This document shows, piece after piece, positions 22,480 to 33,222 of a stretch of DNA of 64,000 bases. The translations under genes were made by a program, and so were the position numbers. Below the pieces are notes generated by a model. The model saw only the letters and a program-made list of their open reading frames with translations, did not search any database and was not told the DNA's origin. Every line of letters begins with the position of its first letter. The stretch's first letter is position 1. The stretch lies in contig CM068553.1 of assembly GCA_035048495.1 (NCBI GenBank), forward strand, positions 9,355,259 through 9,419,258. The letters run 5' to 3'. This DNA comes from Euptelea pleiosperma. Taxonomy: Eukaryota; Streptophyta; Magnoliopsida; Ranunculales; Eupteleaceae.

Positions 22480-22665
22480 ACCAAATTTTCGCTGGCCCGG
22501 GGGACTTCGAACTTTGATGTCCCCCTCTCAAAATGTCTGACAAGTACCCCCTTTTGACCACTAACCAAGGGCTTAACCAGGGTTGAGTTAAGGGATTGGG
22601 GTACTTGTCAGACATTTTGGGTGGGGAGACTTCAAAGTTTGAAGTCCCCCGGGCCCAGCGAATGT
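22480..22665. repeat. Long palindrome, probable MITE
   Basis: Arms of about 65 bp (GCTGGCCCGGGGGACTTCGA and AAAATGTCTGACAAGTACCC on the left) are inverted on the right as GGGTACTTGTCAGACATTTT and GTCCCCCGGGCCCAGC. The loop contains TTAACCAGGGTTGAGTTAAG. A decayed relative is at 8845-8995. Confidence 0.7.
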
Positions 22666-23537
22666 TTTCTCCTATTTAGACATTAGCGAACACAAATCCA
22701 TCGAATCCAGATCAAGAACTCTCAGCTTCATTCAAATTCAAGAGATCCACAGTCCACGAAGCAAAAACTAATCCAAAGGTGAGCGGCGTAGACCGCACCT
22801 AATTTTTTTTTTTGTCTAGTAAATAATTGCCTGGATCTCTTGAATCCAATGGTCAATGGCCTCAACTGCACATATTTTTGTCTGTTATCTGCGAGGATAA
22901 CACTGACTTTTCTCTAAATAGTGTTAAATGACTAAATACGATTCATAATGTTTACCCGAAACATTTGGAACAAGGCGTAGATGATGATACGATGAAAAAC
23001 AATTAGAACGACATTTGGCGCAAGGCGTTGACGATGATGAGTCTATATCAAGAAAGTGCCCCACCAATTGAATGCTTTCTATTAACGCACAAATGGGCTA
23101 CCACCACTTACTATGTCCTGAACACAACCATATCAAGAAAGTGACCCGTCAATTGAATGGTTCTCCTTTAAATTACAAAAAAAAAAATAAAAAAAAATTG
23201 AATGGTTCCGATTAATGCACAAGTGGGCTACCACCACTTTACCATGTCCTGAACATCACCATATCATGATAATGACCTGATAAACAAAGACAAAATAGAA
23301 CCATTAATACTAAAAAATATGCCATACCTGTATTTATATACAACCTCAACCTCCCCAAGGAAGTTCCTTAAAAAATAATAATAATCCCCAACTACCTCCA
23401 AAAAAAAACAAAAAAGAGAGCAAAAAATAAAATAAAATTACAGATGGAGAAACTGTAATAACTAACTTAACTGTCTCCCTCTACCTGACACAAAATACTG
23501 TTTTATTATTGTTCCTCTAATTAATTTCAATTTTCTA
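22666..23537. repeat. GT47 3' flank with local duplications
   Basis: A segment around 23045-23130 (ATATCAAGAAAGTG, CCAATTGAATG, GGGCTACCACCACTT, CATGTCCTGAACA) is repeated at about 23128-23270. A smaller pair around ACATTTGG, CAAGGCGT and GATGATGA lies at 22968-23040. The part nearest 23537 is AT-rich and presumably holds the 3' UTR of the minus-strand glycosyltransferase. Confidence 0.5.
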
Positions 23538-24992
23538 TTATTTCCACTTAGGTCCTTCCCTAAACCTTCTCAACACTCCATCAACAGCAATGTCAAATGC
23601 ATCTCTAATTCCATCCAACCCCTCTTTACGTTCCGCATACACAAACTTCGGTATATAATCTATAATTTTCTCTCTCATCCTCCTTACTTCTTCTCCATTA
23701 AACCTTTCAAGGACTTCTCTTATAGACGTTGTTCCATTCTTCACCTCACTTCGATCTATAAAAACCGAGTAACTCTCCGGTTCATCCGGCAAGAACCACT
23801 GGTACTGATAATAAGCTGTTCTCTTCCAGAAGAAAACCGGAATCGAACCGGCTATCATACAATCAAAGATCGAGCGTCTTGTAAAACTGTCCCCTCTTGG
23901 CTGTAAACAAAATTCCGAATTCAAAAACGTCTCCAGAATCGCTGAGCTACCGTTCGAGCACTGAGTCGTGGCACAGTCCACGACTCGGCATGAGTCTGAC
24001 TCGTTCCAACAGTGTCTTAGAAGGACTCCTCTGAAGTCTTCTTTGATCGCGCCACGTGTACCTCCGGCGAAGGAGAAGAGGGTTGTACGGTTACGTGTCC
24101 TGACGTAGTCTTGCCATTCTCGTACGTGCGAGTCGGTTCTGGGGTGGAATCCCGTAGGGTACGGTACACCGACGTCGAAGTAGTCCCATGGGTTTCGTTC
24201 GATGAGAAGGCGTGTAACGTTTTTCATCGCGGGCATGTAGAGGAAGCTGGACCCCCAATCGTCGTCTCTGGACCGTCGGAAATCCCAGGAGATACGACCC
24301 AACATGATGAAGTGATCCCAGCCGTTTGATCTATTCCAGAATGGTTGCTCCTGGACCCACTTGAGCAACATTTTGCAGTGGAAATCGCGATCGCGAGCGC
24401 TGTAATTTGACCAGAGATACTTACCAACAGCGAGTCCCGCGTAAAACGGAACGTAGAAAGCTGTGGCAGATTCAGGATCTAGGGTTCGGCATTTGTGCCC
24501 TAGGATCCGATTATGGAAGATGATCTCGGAGGCGAACTGGTCGGTCCAGTACCACGTTGAAGTCAGATTTTCCGGTACGACTCCAGCCATCCCTGTCGCT
24601 CTCCGGCCGAACCCATCGTTCGAAAGCGCGTCGCATCGAGAGTTCCATGGGTTCAAATCCTCGCAATTCTCAAAGAGCTCTTTGTTGAACATCAGGGGGA
24701 GATCATAGACGTAAACCCTACCGAAATCGCAGACAGAGTCGTTGCAGTCGTCGCTGGAGAGGTTGTTCGGAGGGGGGAAACGGCGTAGAGAGAAGGAGAC
24801 GGGGAGAGAACGAGCCATGAAGAGAAGAAAAAACTGTAGTAATAGAATGCTGAGAACGAGCCATGTTCGAGGATGAGTAGTGATGAAGATTTGGACTTGG
24901 CAGAGAGGGTTTTTGCGGTCTGAGTAATCTGTGGATTTGGGTTTCTTGACAAATTGGGTTTCCTTCGACGGGGGATCGAGTTCGGGAAGCAT
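23538..24992 (-). CDS. GT47 (exostosin-family) Golgi glycosyltransferase, MUR3/XLT2 clade
   Basis: A single exon encodes 484 aa from the ATG at 24992; the codon before it in frame is GTG, not ATG. Residues about 43-60 (TWLVLSILLLQFFLLFMA) form a signal anchor, giving type II Golgi topology. The luminal exostosin domain runs from about residue 90 (FGRVYVYDLP) to 470 and contains STWYWTDQFASEIIFHNRIL, AFYVPFYAGL, WDHFIMLGRISWDF, LFSFAGG and the nucleotide-sugar region FCLQPRGDSFTRRSIFDCM followed by AGSIPVFFW. Family members such as MUR3 and XLT2 add galactose to xyloglucan side chains. The wording of the FCLQPRGDSFTRR block suggests the GT17-GT20/XLT2 side of the clade, but donor and acceptor cannot be read from sequence. 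Multiple NxS/T sites fit a luminal enzyme. Confidence 0.9.
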   Translation of the reverse strand: MLPELDPPSKETQFVKKPKSTDYSDRKNPLCQVQIFITTHPRTWLVLSILLLQFFLLFMARSLPVSFSLRRFPPPNNLSSDDCNDSVCDFGRVYVYDLPLMFNKELFENCEDLNPWNSRCDALSNDGFGRRATGMAGVVPENLTSTWYWTDQFASEIIFHNRILGHKCRTLDPESATAFYVPFYAGLAVGKYLWSNYSARDRDFHCKMLLKWVQEQPFWNRSNGWDHFIMLGRISWDFRRSRDDDWGSSFLYMPAMKNVTRLLIERNPWDYFDVGVPYPTGFHPRTDSHVREWQDYVRTRNRTTLFSFAGGTRGAIKEDFRGVLLRHCWNESDSCRVVDCATTQCSNGSSAILETFLNSEFCLQPRGDSFTRRSIFDCMIAGSIPVFFWKRTAYYQYQWFLPDEPESYSVFIDRSEVKNGTTSIREVLERFNGEEVRRMREKIIDYIPKFVYAERKEGLDGIRDAFDIAVDGVLRRFREGPKWK

Positions 24993-25270
24993 CACAGGCT
25001 GCTTTGCGGAGATTCTCGCCGGTATTTCTGCGAACTTCCACCGGAAAAAATGGTGGTTTCTTATGCGGTTTGTTGCAGAGAGAGAGAGAGAGAGAGCGCG
25101 GTCTTCAGAGGAACGAAAATGGGCGGCCGTAAAAGAGAGAGCGGCTCGTTTGCGCTCAAGTTCTATATTGTCGACTATCGTGATGAATCGACACGTGCCC
25201 AGTTAGATGACCGTACGCGATTGCGCAACCGACAGCGGCGGAGACCATCGATATAATGACACGTGGCAGT
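24993..25270 (-). promoter_or_regulatory. GT47 upstream region with GA repeat and G-box
   Basis: A (GA)n run at about 25078-25097 and a G-box ACACGTGGCA at about 25260 lie upstream of the GT47 start on its 5' side. The GA tract (CT on the sense strand) is a common feature of plant core promoters and leaders. No TATA box was chosen. Confidence 0.4.
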
Positions 25271-25598
25271 AAAGTTAGAAACTGAGGTAATGACGACGAA
25301 AAGGTTCAAGTTCAACGTGTATGTACAGGTACGAATGTGGTCCCACGGGAGAGTGTATGATCTCATCATGGATGGAATCAGCTATTACTGATTAGTGATT
25401 ACGGACTGCATGCGGGTTATGAAATATAGTTAAATAGGAGTAGGGTGACGTCCGTCTCTGGATAGCTGGATTAATTCGGGAAGGTTGATAAAGTTCGAAC
25501 GACTTAAAGCTGGCGTGGTCCCTAACGGGCCAAACCTAGAATGGGTGATTGCCGACACAATATAGATTGAGAGAGAAGAAAAACAATAGAAGTTCTTA
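25271..25598. other. No recognised feature
   Basis: Unique-looking sequence upstream of the GT47 gene. No coding frame or repeat family was recognised. Confidence 0.3.
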
Positions 25599-26026
25599 GG
25601 GCGTGTTTGATTACACAGAAAAGGGACATGTTAGATTGCCATTTTAAATCCGTATAATTTTCCTTACTAAGCCTTGAATTCATTTTCCATCCAGATACGT
25701 GAGAATTCATTTCCACCTGAAAATACGTCTTTATTTTCCTACCTGATTGTAATATGTGTTCTCAACTGCAAGCCATTTTAGGTATTTCCCAGATGTATTT
25801 TCTCGAGAAAATTTTTTAGGAAAATATACCTTATCAGACTTTTGATTGCACCCGAGAAAATAAAGGTAGATTTTAATAGAAACGACTAATTTTAGGTTTT
25901 GATGGAAAAATCTTATTTTCTCGGAAAAAATTTCAAACTTTAAAATGGCTATCAAACAAGGGAAAATAATGTTTTTATGAGAAAATACAATTCCTACACG
26001 GGGAAAATTGGCAATCAAACACATCT
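25599..26026. mobile_element. Tourist-like MITE, GTGTTTGATT family
   Basis: It is flanked by TTA (25596-25598 and 26027-26029). The ends are GGGCGTGTTTGATTACAC and, inverted, AGATGTGTTTGATTGCC. The interior is rich in AGAAAATA and TTTTCTC words with CCATTTTAAA, shared with copies at 29985 and 39636. The TTA duplication and GGG..GTTTG ends fit the PIF/Harbinger superfamily. Confidence 0.75.
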
Positions 26027-26135
26027 TTATAGAAGATGGGTTCTTATAAAAAGGTGAATAATGATCAAAATTGGGATGCAAGAAAGAATCAATTAGTAGT
26101 TTTTATGAACATGTGCAAGATGCATATTTCAATAT

Positions 26136-26337
26136 GGGTCGAGATCGGGATCGGGGGACAATCATTTTTTACAACAATTTTGGCGTACCCACATAGAAGA
26201 TGAATCAATGGTTGATTTTTGTGAGGATGATCTCCGCACCATAGAGATCATCCTCACCAAAAATCAGCCATTGATTCATCTTGTATGTAGGTACGCCAAA
26301 TTGTTGTCAAAAAATGGTTGTCCCCCGATCCCGATCC
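26136..26337. mobile_element. Palindromic MITE, GGGTCGA family, 9-bp target duplication
   Basis: TTTCAATAT is present on both sides (26127-26135, 26338-26346). Arms of about 90 bp pair nearly perfectly: ATCGGGATCGGGGGACAA, then TTTTGGCGTACCCACATAGA and AGATGAATCAATGG, meeting at ATGATCTCCGCACCATAGAG. Relatives are at 38455, 41292 and 56376. The perfect 9-bp duplication points to Mutator-type transposition. Confidence 0.8.
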
Positions 26338-26639
26338 TTTCAATATATTCCAAGTGAAATTAAGAGATATGAGAAATGCCAAGAAGCAACGCACCGTCTG
26401 AATTGCACAATGTGCAGGAGTAGACTATTAGTCAAGATAGTCATGAAAAAATACATTTTCTACTACAAGGTGTAATTTTTTTCTTAAGTAATGAACGCAT
26501 GGCATGACCTCGAATTATTTGCAAATTATTTTTTAAGTTTTAGTTAATTAATTATTAAAGTAAGTCCAATACACTTGACCAATAAAAAAATGGCAAAACG
26601 TGGATCATGTGATCATTAATCATATGGCTCGGGTTTTGG

Positions 26640-27125
26640 ACCAAATTAACACTTCTATATACAAGTGTCCATTGGTATAAAAAAGGGTCAGGCTCCGATG
26701 ATTCCCTTTTTTTGACCCCTCTCGGGAGTTGTGCTCGGCCGTGGATTTTACGAATTCAACGGTGGTTGAGCGTTGACAAAAAGTGAATGCCAGCTCAACT
26801 CTATCAACCACCGCTGGATTCATTGAATCCACGGCCGAGCACGAGACTCCGGAGCGGGTTAGAAAAAAGGGGTCACCTGAGCCCAACCCATTAAAAAAAT
26901 GAACAGTTTTCGCGGGCCTAAATTTTTGGACATAAATTTTCACGGAAGCTAATAGTGGTTTTGCTTTGGCTAAAGTGAATGCCACTCAGTACTATCAAAC
27001 TACCGTTGCGTTCTCGGGATCCACGAGGTTTTCGGTGAAAATTTATGTCCAAAACGTTAGGTTAGGTCCGCGGATCCTGACCTGGGCTCAGGCGACCCCC
27101 ATTTGTCTGACCCCTTTTGATGTTC
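26640..27125. repeat. Two adjoining palindromic elements
   Basis: The first (about 26680-26885) pairs GTGCTCGGCCGTGGATTT and AACGGTGGTTGA with ATCAACCACCGCTGGATTC and GAATCCACGGCCGAGCAC. The second (about 26900-27115) pairs GTTTTCGCGGGCC and TTTGGACATAAATTTTCAC with GTGAAAATTTATGTCCAAAA and GGTCCGCGGATCC. Both are bounded by GGTCAGGCTC or GGGCTCAGG-like ends and polyA/T runs. No coding content. Confidence 0.6.
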
Positions 27126-27189
27126 TTGTTCTCGGATTTCAAGAAGTAAAAAGATATGCCTGAAACTTTTTCAAATGCGGGAGCATGAG

Positions 27190-27500
27190 TTTTGTTATTC
27201 ATCACTGTCGTCTGGGCCCACTGACAGCATAGATGTTTATCCCACCCCTTGCTGGATATACACACCAAAAATCACCCTGATTGGTAATCTATAACCAATA
27301 GATTTTAGGACTTTTTACCACTTTTTAGATATTCTTATAGCCGTTGAATGGAACCATTGTTTTTAGTACTAAAACCAACAGCTAAAAATCATCAAATTAG
27401 CTGAGTTTTGGTATCAACCTTTACTAAAGGGTGGGCTAAACATCCATTCGGCCAGTGGGCCCAGATGGCATAAAATGCCACTTCCACATTTAATTCACTT
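27190..27500. mobile_element. Core-B foldback element copy
   Basis: GGGCCCACTGACAGCATAGA and TTGCTGGATATACACACC on the left oppose TTTACTAAAGGGTGGGC, ATCCATTCGGCCAGTGGGCC on the right. The middle holds CTGATTGGTAATCTATAACC. The closest relative is the copy at 50745-51025. Confidence 0.6.
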
Positions 27501-27799
27501 TTGGGGACGCTGACAACCACTGTTGGATTCGTGAAATCTACGCCGAGCACACGGACACCGAGAGGGATAAAAACAAAAGGGAGAGCCTGAGTCTAAAAAA
27601 ACATGAATCTCACTTTAGAATAAACAATCATAACTAATCTAACCTAGCCCAAACCCCCCACTATTTACTCCCAACCTCCACCCCAACCACATACCATTCC
27701 TTTCTCTAGTAAATGACAAACAGGAGATAAAAGGAAAAAAAAGGTAAATTTTGTGGAAAAAGAGAGAGAGGACCACACATGCACACAGAGAGAGGGGCT

Positions 27800-28205
27800 G
27801 TTCTTTGATGCAACCTTCTGTATCAAAATTTCGATGCAGAAGTCCCTCAAATTGCAACGTAATAGTCTCGCGCGGGCCCGCTTACCACTTGAATGTCTGT
27901 CTCACAGTATGATAGACCTACACACTAAAAATCAGTTTGATTGGTGATTTCTAGCCGTAGGATTCAAGCACTTTTTCATCATGGGCTTTATAAACAGGCC
28001 TATGAGTTGGTTCCAAGCCCATGATGAAAAAGTGCTCAAATCCAATAGCTAGGAATCACTAATCACACTGATTTTTTGTATGTGAGTCCACCAATATATG
28101 GGCCAAACATTCATGGAGGCAGCGGGCCCGAAAGAGTCTACGACGTGGCAAATTGAGGGACTTGTACATCAAGATTTTTGATACAGAAGTCGGTATCATA
28201 GATTT
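27800..28205. mobile_element. Core-B foldback element with GATACAGAAG arms
   Basis: The outer arms CTTCTGTATCAAAATTTCGA and GAAGTCCCTCAAATTGC are inverted at the right end as AATTGAGGGACTTG and AAGATTTTTGATACAGAAG. The core has GTGGACCTACAC-like words, AATCAGTTTGATTGGTGATT and CATCATGGGCTTTATAAACA. The same arm words recur at 51205-51260 and 52005-52040. Confidence 0.65.
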
Positions 28206-28377
28206 TTCCTAGAGGGATGGGGCTTGAGAGCAACATTATCGTTTTGCTCATTGTTACCATCATTTCTTATAACTGGTGCCATCAACAATCTCTGTGGAAA
28301 TACCTTTTCACTTCGACAATAGAAAATTTATCTTTTTAGCTTTTTTGTTTTTTATATAAATGAGCTGGGTACTCTCA

Positions 28378-28665
28378 ATCATGGCTTGAAAAATAGATAA
28401 CGTCCGTTATAACGGATTTGGACCTACTCCGTCATGTTATGAACTGCTTTGATGCTCTGAAAATAACGGCCGTTGTAACAAAAATAATGACTGTTATTTT
28501 ATGAAAAATTTGTAAAAAAGCGACTGTTATTTCTGTCATTTTCCTTTCTTCCGTAATAAATTTTATTAAAAATTTGAATTTTAATTAGTGCTAATTTTGT
28601 CATTTATTTTTTCAATTTTGCCCCCATGCGTTACAATTCATTATAACATAAAAACGGTAACACCC
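28378..28665. mobile_element. hAT-like MITE, right end lost
   Basis: It begins CATGGCTTGAAAAATAG and continues with AACGTCCGTTATAACGG and the usual TAACGG words. The right side fades out after AAAAACGGTAACACCC without a TTTAAACC end. Confidence 0.5.
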
Positions 28666-28996
28666 AAATAATTCTCAAATCACACAACTAAAAATCATCT
28701 CATGAAAAGACTCATATCCAACGGATAGAATCAACCAATCAGACATTTGTTTGGTTTGTAGGTCAACCCAAAGATCGCCAAACATCAATTGAGGAGATAT
28801 TGACTTTTTGTCGGGATAAGGTTTGGAAATAGAAATTGGTTGAAGATCCATCTAGAACTTACTACAGATTTGTCACCTGATGAGTCCTCTTTAACCTCTT
28901 GTACCATTCTTTTGTTTCTCTTTTCTTTTCCTCTTGGTCTCTTTGACCCACCATCTGTAATTTATTTTCTTTTGTTCTAATCAATTTCATTACTTA

Positions 28997-29432
28997 GGGC
29001 TTGTTTGGCACGTGAGAAAAAGAGTTCCGGTGGTGAATATTTAGCCAGGCGAATATTTTCTTGGCTAAATATTTGTTCATATCAATATAAGCTAGCTTAC
29101 TTCATTTTCATTCAATTTGAGTGGGTCCCACATATCAAAGTAAGTCAAAAATGGGTTAGGCGAGTGTGAGAACCACATATTATGTCAAGGATAAAAAAAA
29201 TATCATTTTTATATATTAAAAAACTCATTTTTATTGAAAATAGTGATTTTTTCGCGAGAAAATAAAATTTCCCACCAAAGCTCAATTGACGTGAAAATAT
29301 TTAAAATGGGGGGGGGGATCAAATAATTTCCTGCCATGGCGGGCAAATTTGTGTGCCAGGCTAAATATTCGCCGAGGGAAGTGGCTGCCAAATATTCTAT
29401 TTTCCTGCCGCGGTGCATTACCAAACAGGTCC
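28997..29432. mobile_element. Tourist-like MITE, 436 bp
   Basis: TTA flanks both sides (28994-28996, 29433-29435). The ends are GGGCTTGTTTGGCACGTG and, inverted, GGACCTGTTTGGTAAT. The interior pairs GGCGAATATTT with AAATATTCGCCGAGG. A run of eight or more G lies near 29310. Confidence 0.75.
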
Positions 29433-29439
29433 TTATTAG

Positions 29440-29980
29440 CAGAAAAAAAAAAAAGGTTTGGAGACGGAAAGATCGAGATGGGAAGGAGACACTGTTTTGG
29501 ACCACCTTTTGATAGAACTTCAGACAAAAAATTAGCATTATTGGCATTATTGGTAGATTTCCAGCCTTAAGATTTTAGTGACCCAAATAATGCTTGAATT
29601 CACAGCTAAAAATCAAGGCATGAAAAGACTTGAATCCGACAGCTAGAATTACCAATTGGGCCAATTTTTGGTCCCTAGGTCCACCTTAAGATGGGCCAAA
29701 CATCCAAATAAGTAGTGGTATCTAAGAGTGTGCCACGTGGCATATACAACCACATTGTTTAGGAAAATTGGACTCTTCATTGGATCATATAGGTCTGAAA
29801 TAGTATGCCACTTGGCATTTTAGGAGAAGTGGATGGTGAAATATTGATTAAACAAATTCATCAATAATGCCAATAATGCTAATTTTTTGTCTGAAGTTCT
29901 AACAAAAGGTGGGCCAAAACAGTGTCTCCTTCTATCCCTATCTTTCTATTTCCAGCCCTTTTTTTTTTTTTTTTTTTTCG
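29440..29980. mobile_element. Core-A foldback element with long unique arms
   Basis: About 80 bp at the left (AGATGGGAAGGAGACACTG, CAGACAAAAAATTAGCATT) is inverted at 29865-29945 (AATGCTAATTTTTTGTCTG, CAGTGTCTCCTTCTATCC). Between the arms are the A-core words AAGTAGTGGTATCTAAGAG and GTGCCACGTGGCAT. The ends abut an A run and a T run. This is a further arm type around the same core. Confidence 0.65.
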
Positions 29981-29984
29981 CTAA

Positions 29985-30265
29985 GGTCTTGTTTGATTGC
30001 CAAGGGAGAAAATTACATTTTCCTTGGGAAAACACAACTATCCCTTATTAGATAGCCATTTTAAATCTATATAATTTTTCCTACCAAGCTATGTAAATCT
30101 GGATAATTTTCCCTACTAAGCTTGGAATTCATTTCCACCTGAAAATACGCCTTTATTTTCTCACAATGATTGAAATATATGTTCTCAGTTGCAATCAATC
30201 AACCATTTTAGGCATTTTCCAGATGTATTTTCTCGGAAAAAATTTCTATGCAATCAAACTCTCCC
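29985..30265. mobile_element. Tourist-like MITE, 281 bp
   Basis: It is flanked by TAA (29982-29984, 30266-30268). The ends are GGTCTTGTTTGATTGC and, inverted, GGGAGAGTTTGATTGC. It shares TATAATTTTTCCTACCAAGC-like and AATTCATTTCCACCTGAAAA words with the copy at 25599. Confidence 0.75.
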
Positions 30266-30432
30266 TAATAGTAAAGAGATAATTACTAATTTAGTTGAAA
30301 ATGAATCATGTGAGATTTAGATTGAGAGAGAAAGAATTAAAGCTCGCGATTCCATATATGGGGAGTGACCATTGATTTCATTCTGTCCTTCATTTGGTAA
30401 GGAGATGAGAATTATATGAAACTGAACCAATT

Positions 30433-31180
30433 TGAAAAAGCTGACATACCACCTTATGACTCGGTCCACTTTTATTTTACCAGTGTTGACCCGAGTTGAC
30501 TACCTAATTTTGTATTAAAGGATGAAAGTGCCCTTGTCTTCAACATTTGATCAAGGGTTTGGGTTTAGGCCAAAACCCATTACCCCAAATCAAGCATGAA
30601 AAGAGGAGATTAAAAAGTAAAAATTAAAACCCATGTTGATAAACTTGAGATTTTTTTTTTTTGGTTTTTTGATGAATTAAACAAATATTGAGAAGAAAAA
30701 ACACCAAAAATAAATAAAACTCATGAATGAATGAGATTTTTTTATGAATTTTATTGTAAAATAAAATTTTAAAATTGGGAGAACCCATATTTCCAAAATC
30801 CACATCTCAAAAGCTTAAAATATAAATTGCTTGGTCTTATTTTTCATTTTTGTTAATGAAAAATTTAAAACTAAATTTGTATGCTGTGTGTTTTTTTTTT
30901 CAACCTTGGATTTTAAATTATTGCCGAAGTGGTGGCCAGCCGGCCATGAGACTCCGGTGGGTTGGTCGCCGGTGATGGGCGGCCAACCCATTGGAGTCTC
31001 TTGGCCAGCCGTCCACCACAGCCGTTTGATTTGGGGCTTGGGTTTTGGCCCAAATCCTCGTTCTAAAGTTGAAGGCAAGGGCATTTTTGTCATTTAATAC
31101 AAAATTTGGTAGTCAACTCGGGTCAACACTGGTCAAATGACAGTGGACCGAGTCATAGGGGGTATGTCAGCTTTTTCAAA
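30433..31180. mobile_element. Long-arm inverted-repeat element, short version
   Basis: Arms of about 150 bp: AGCTGACATACCACC, CCAGTGTTGACCCGAGTTGA and AAAGTGCCCTTGTCTT on the left are reversed at 31075-31180. The centre has a second inverted pair around GGTGGCCAGCCGGCCATGAG and CTTGGCCAGCCGTCCACCA. It is related to the interrupted element at 9663-12560. The frame at 30815-31097 on either strand is a product of this palindrome. Confidence 0.65.
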
Positions 31181-31766
31181 TGGGTGGGTGGGGGTGGGGG
31201 GAATAGAATGATTTTGATGAAAAATCTTCGAAAAAAGTTGGCTTCATAAACACTGATAAATCTCCGTTTCGGATCTTATCGATTTTGATTCTGGTTCGGT
31301 GCATATACCAGTGTACAAAGAACTGGAACCTATTACATACTTGGGTTCCAGGTCTTTTTGGATTTGGTTCTAAAATAACTAATCCAAGAGCTGGGATAAT
31401 TGGGACCAGTTCTCATCGGGTATCAATTAATCTGGTATTGGTCCTCCTTAAAGCACTTGTAGCTTTACTGCGTTTGGGTAAACTCGAAATACTACTACGT
31501 TTAGCTTATTTAAAAGCCATTTTTTGGGGCTTTTGCTTTATTTGTTGTGTTAAGCAGTAGCCTTTGAAATCCAGCTCATTACTTATAGTTGCGTGTGGTA
31601 CTTTTAAAACGCACATGCTTAAATTCTAACTTCAATGAAACTCTTTAAATATAAAAAAAACGTACATCGAATCCTTAAATATAAATTCTAATTGACCAAT
31701 AAACCTTTAATAAAAAAATTTAAATAATAGAAATATCCCTCTAATCATTTCACAACCTCTTTAAAT
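31181..31766. other. No recognised gene
   Basis: A G-rich run (31190-31200) is followed by unremarkable AT-rich sequence. The 91-codon frame at 31285-31560 has no recognisable family features and is not supported as a gene. Confidence 0.3.
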
Positions 31767-32205
31767 CAAGGTTTAAAAAACGGCCGTTATAACGGATTCG
31801 GACCTACCCCGTTACGTTATGGACCGTTAAAACTCCCAAAAAATTAACTGCCGTTATAACGAAAATAACGGCCATTATTTTTCCGTTACAACGAAAATAA
31901 CGACCTTTATTTTCTGAAAAATTTTGTGAAAAAAACGGCCGTTATTTTCCCGTTATATTCCTTTTTTTTTTTTCGTTATTTCCCATTTTTGAAATTCAAA
32001 TTTTAAAATTCAAAATTTGAATTGAATTTCAGCGCCATTTTTTTTCTGTTTTTTCCTATTATTTTCCCATTTTTTTCTACTTTTGCTCCTGAGCGTTTTT
32101 TTCATTATAACGGAAAAAACGATAACACCCCCAGTCTATTATACTGTTAAAAACGATAACACCCCCAGTCTATTATACTGTTATAACTGTCCCCTTTAAA
32201 CCTTC
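31767..32205. mobile_element. hAT-like MITE, CAAGGTTTAAAA end
   Basis: Flanks CTTTAAAT (31759-31766) and CTTTGAAT (32206-32213) match in 7 of 8 bases. The ends are CAAGGTTTAAAAAACGG and CCCCTTTAAACCTTC. Near the right end, AACGATAACACCCCCAGTCT is tandemly duplicated (about 32120 and 32152). Confidence 0.7.
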
Positions 32206-32258
32206 CTTTGAATGACCAATCAACCTTTTTTTTTTCTGGGTCTCTTAGTGTACCCCGC

Positions 32259-32290
<32 letters not shown>

Positions 32291-32375
32291 ACTGTTATAA
32301 CTGTCCCCTTTAAACCTTCCTTTGAATGACCAATCAACCTTTTTTTTTTCTGGGTCTCTTAGTGTACCCGATAAG
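32175..32375. repeat. About 85-bp duplication around a run of C
   Basis: The segment from ACTGTTATAACTGTCCCC to GGGTCTCTTAGTGTACCC occurs once before (about 32177-32258) and once after (about 32291-32369) an almost pure C run at about 32261-32290. It joins the end of the hAT-like MITE to the 3' end of the SINE. This may be a slippage or assembly product. Confidence 0.7.
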
Positions 32376-33222
32376 TCCCCCCCCGGGCATGGATGTGGTC
32401 CTTCTACATGCACTAGGTAAAATTAGGGCTGCAATTGGGCGGGTTGGAGGTCAACCCAACCCAACCTTAAATATTGTGAACCCTAACCCAACCCAACCCA
32501 AGGTCGGGCCTATATTTTCCAACCCTAAGGGTTGGGTCGGGTTATTCAGGTTGGTTGGGTTGGTCAATTTCTTGTAAATTTTTTTTTATTTTTTTCGAAG
32601 TTTGCTAAATTTTTTTTTTATATGAAAATAATTTATTAGTCAATACAATAACCGTTTTGCCAACCACTAAATAATAGATTCATTTCTAATACCTCCTAAA
32701 AGAAAAAATGATATTTTCATAATAAGAGAAAAGTTTATTAACTCAAATGCATGGTCAAAGTAGCTAAATAAATAACCGAAAATAATCTTTAAAGAAAATA
32801 TGATATTTTCAAGATCAACCGATCACATAAAATGCCAAAATGTAGTTTCAAGGATTTGTAATCTCACATAAGGGTTGTAGTTTTTAAGAACAAACATCAA
32901 TGAGTTGCTGCATTTGCCAAAATGTAGTATGGATATTTGTCAGTATACTAATACATATATGCATTTGTATGTCAGGCTCGGGTTGGGCCGAACCTCAACC
33001 CTAACCCAACCCAATTTGATCGGGTTACAAAAAATCCAACCCAACCCTAATGTCAGGTTCAACCCGTCGGGCTCGGGTTGAGCCTGCCTAAGTTGCAGCC
33101 CTAGGTAAAAACAGGTAAACCCCCGGGAAGTACTGGCCTGTAGCCCAAGGGGGAGTCAAACTCAAGACCTCGGCTTCCTAAGGCGGTCCTGGCCATCTCC
33201 ACACTGCCCTCGGGTTATCAAT
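32340..33222 (-). mobile_element. tRNA-derived SINE split by a hAT element
   Basis: On the minus strand, the 5' part (33222-33104) has a box A-like TGTGGAGATGGCC and a box B-like TTGAGTTTGACTCC. After the hAT insertion (33103-32424), the body continues with GTGCATGTAGAAGGACC and ends GGTACACTAAGAGACCCAG followed by an A run (T run at 32340). It is a different SINE from the one at 19416, or a diverged relative. Confidence 0.55.
32424..33103. mobile_element. hAT-like non-autonomous element, TAGGGCTGCAA ends
   Basis: The 680-bp element has 11-bp inverted ends TAGGGCTGCAA and TTGCAGCCCTA. It is flanked by GGTAAAAT (32416-32423) and GGTAAAAA (33104-33111), 7 of 8 matching. Sub-terminal parts are rich in GGGTTGGGT and CAACCCAACC. 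A second copy in the opposite orientation is at about 38405-39352. No transposase is present. Confidence 0.8.

Noticed and set aside
21962..22517. Two Lys/Pro-rich frames of 89-137 codons
   Set aside because: They cross a 124-bp tandem duplication and an inverted repeat and have no domain.
32147..32413. 88-codon frame with a glycine run and repeated peptide
   Set aside because: It is generated by the C run and the duplicated segment around it.
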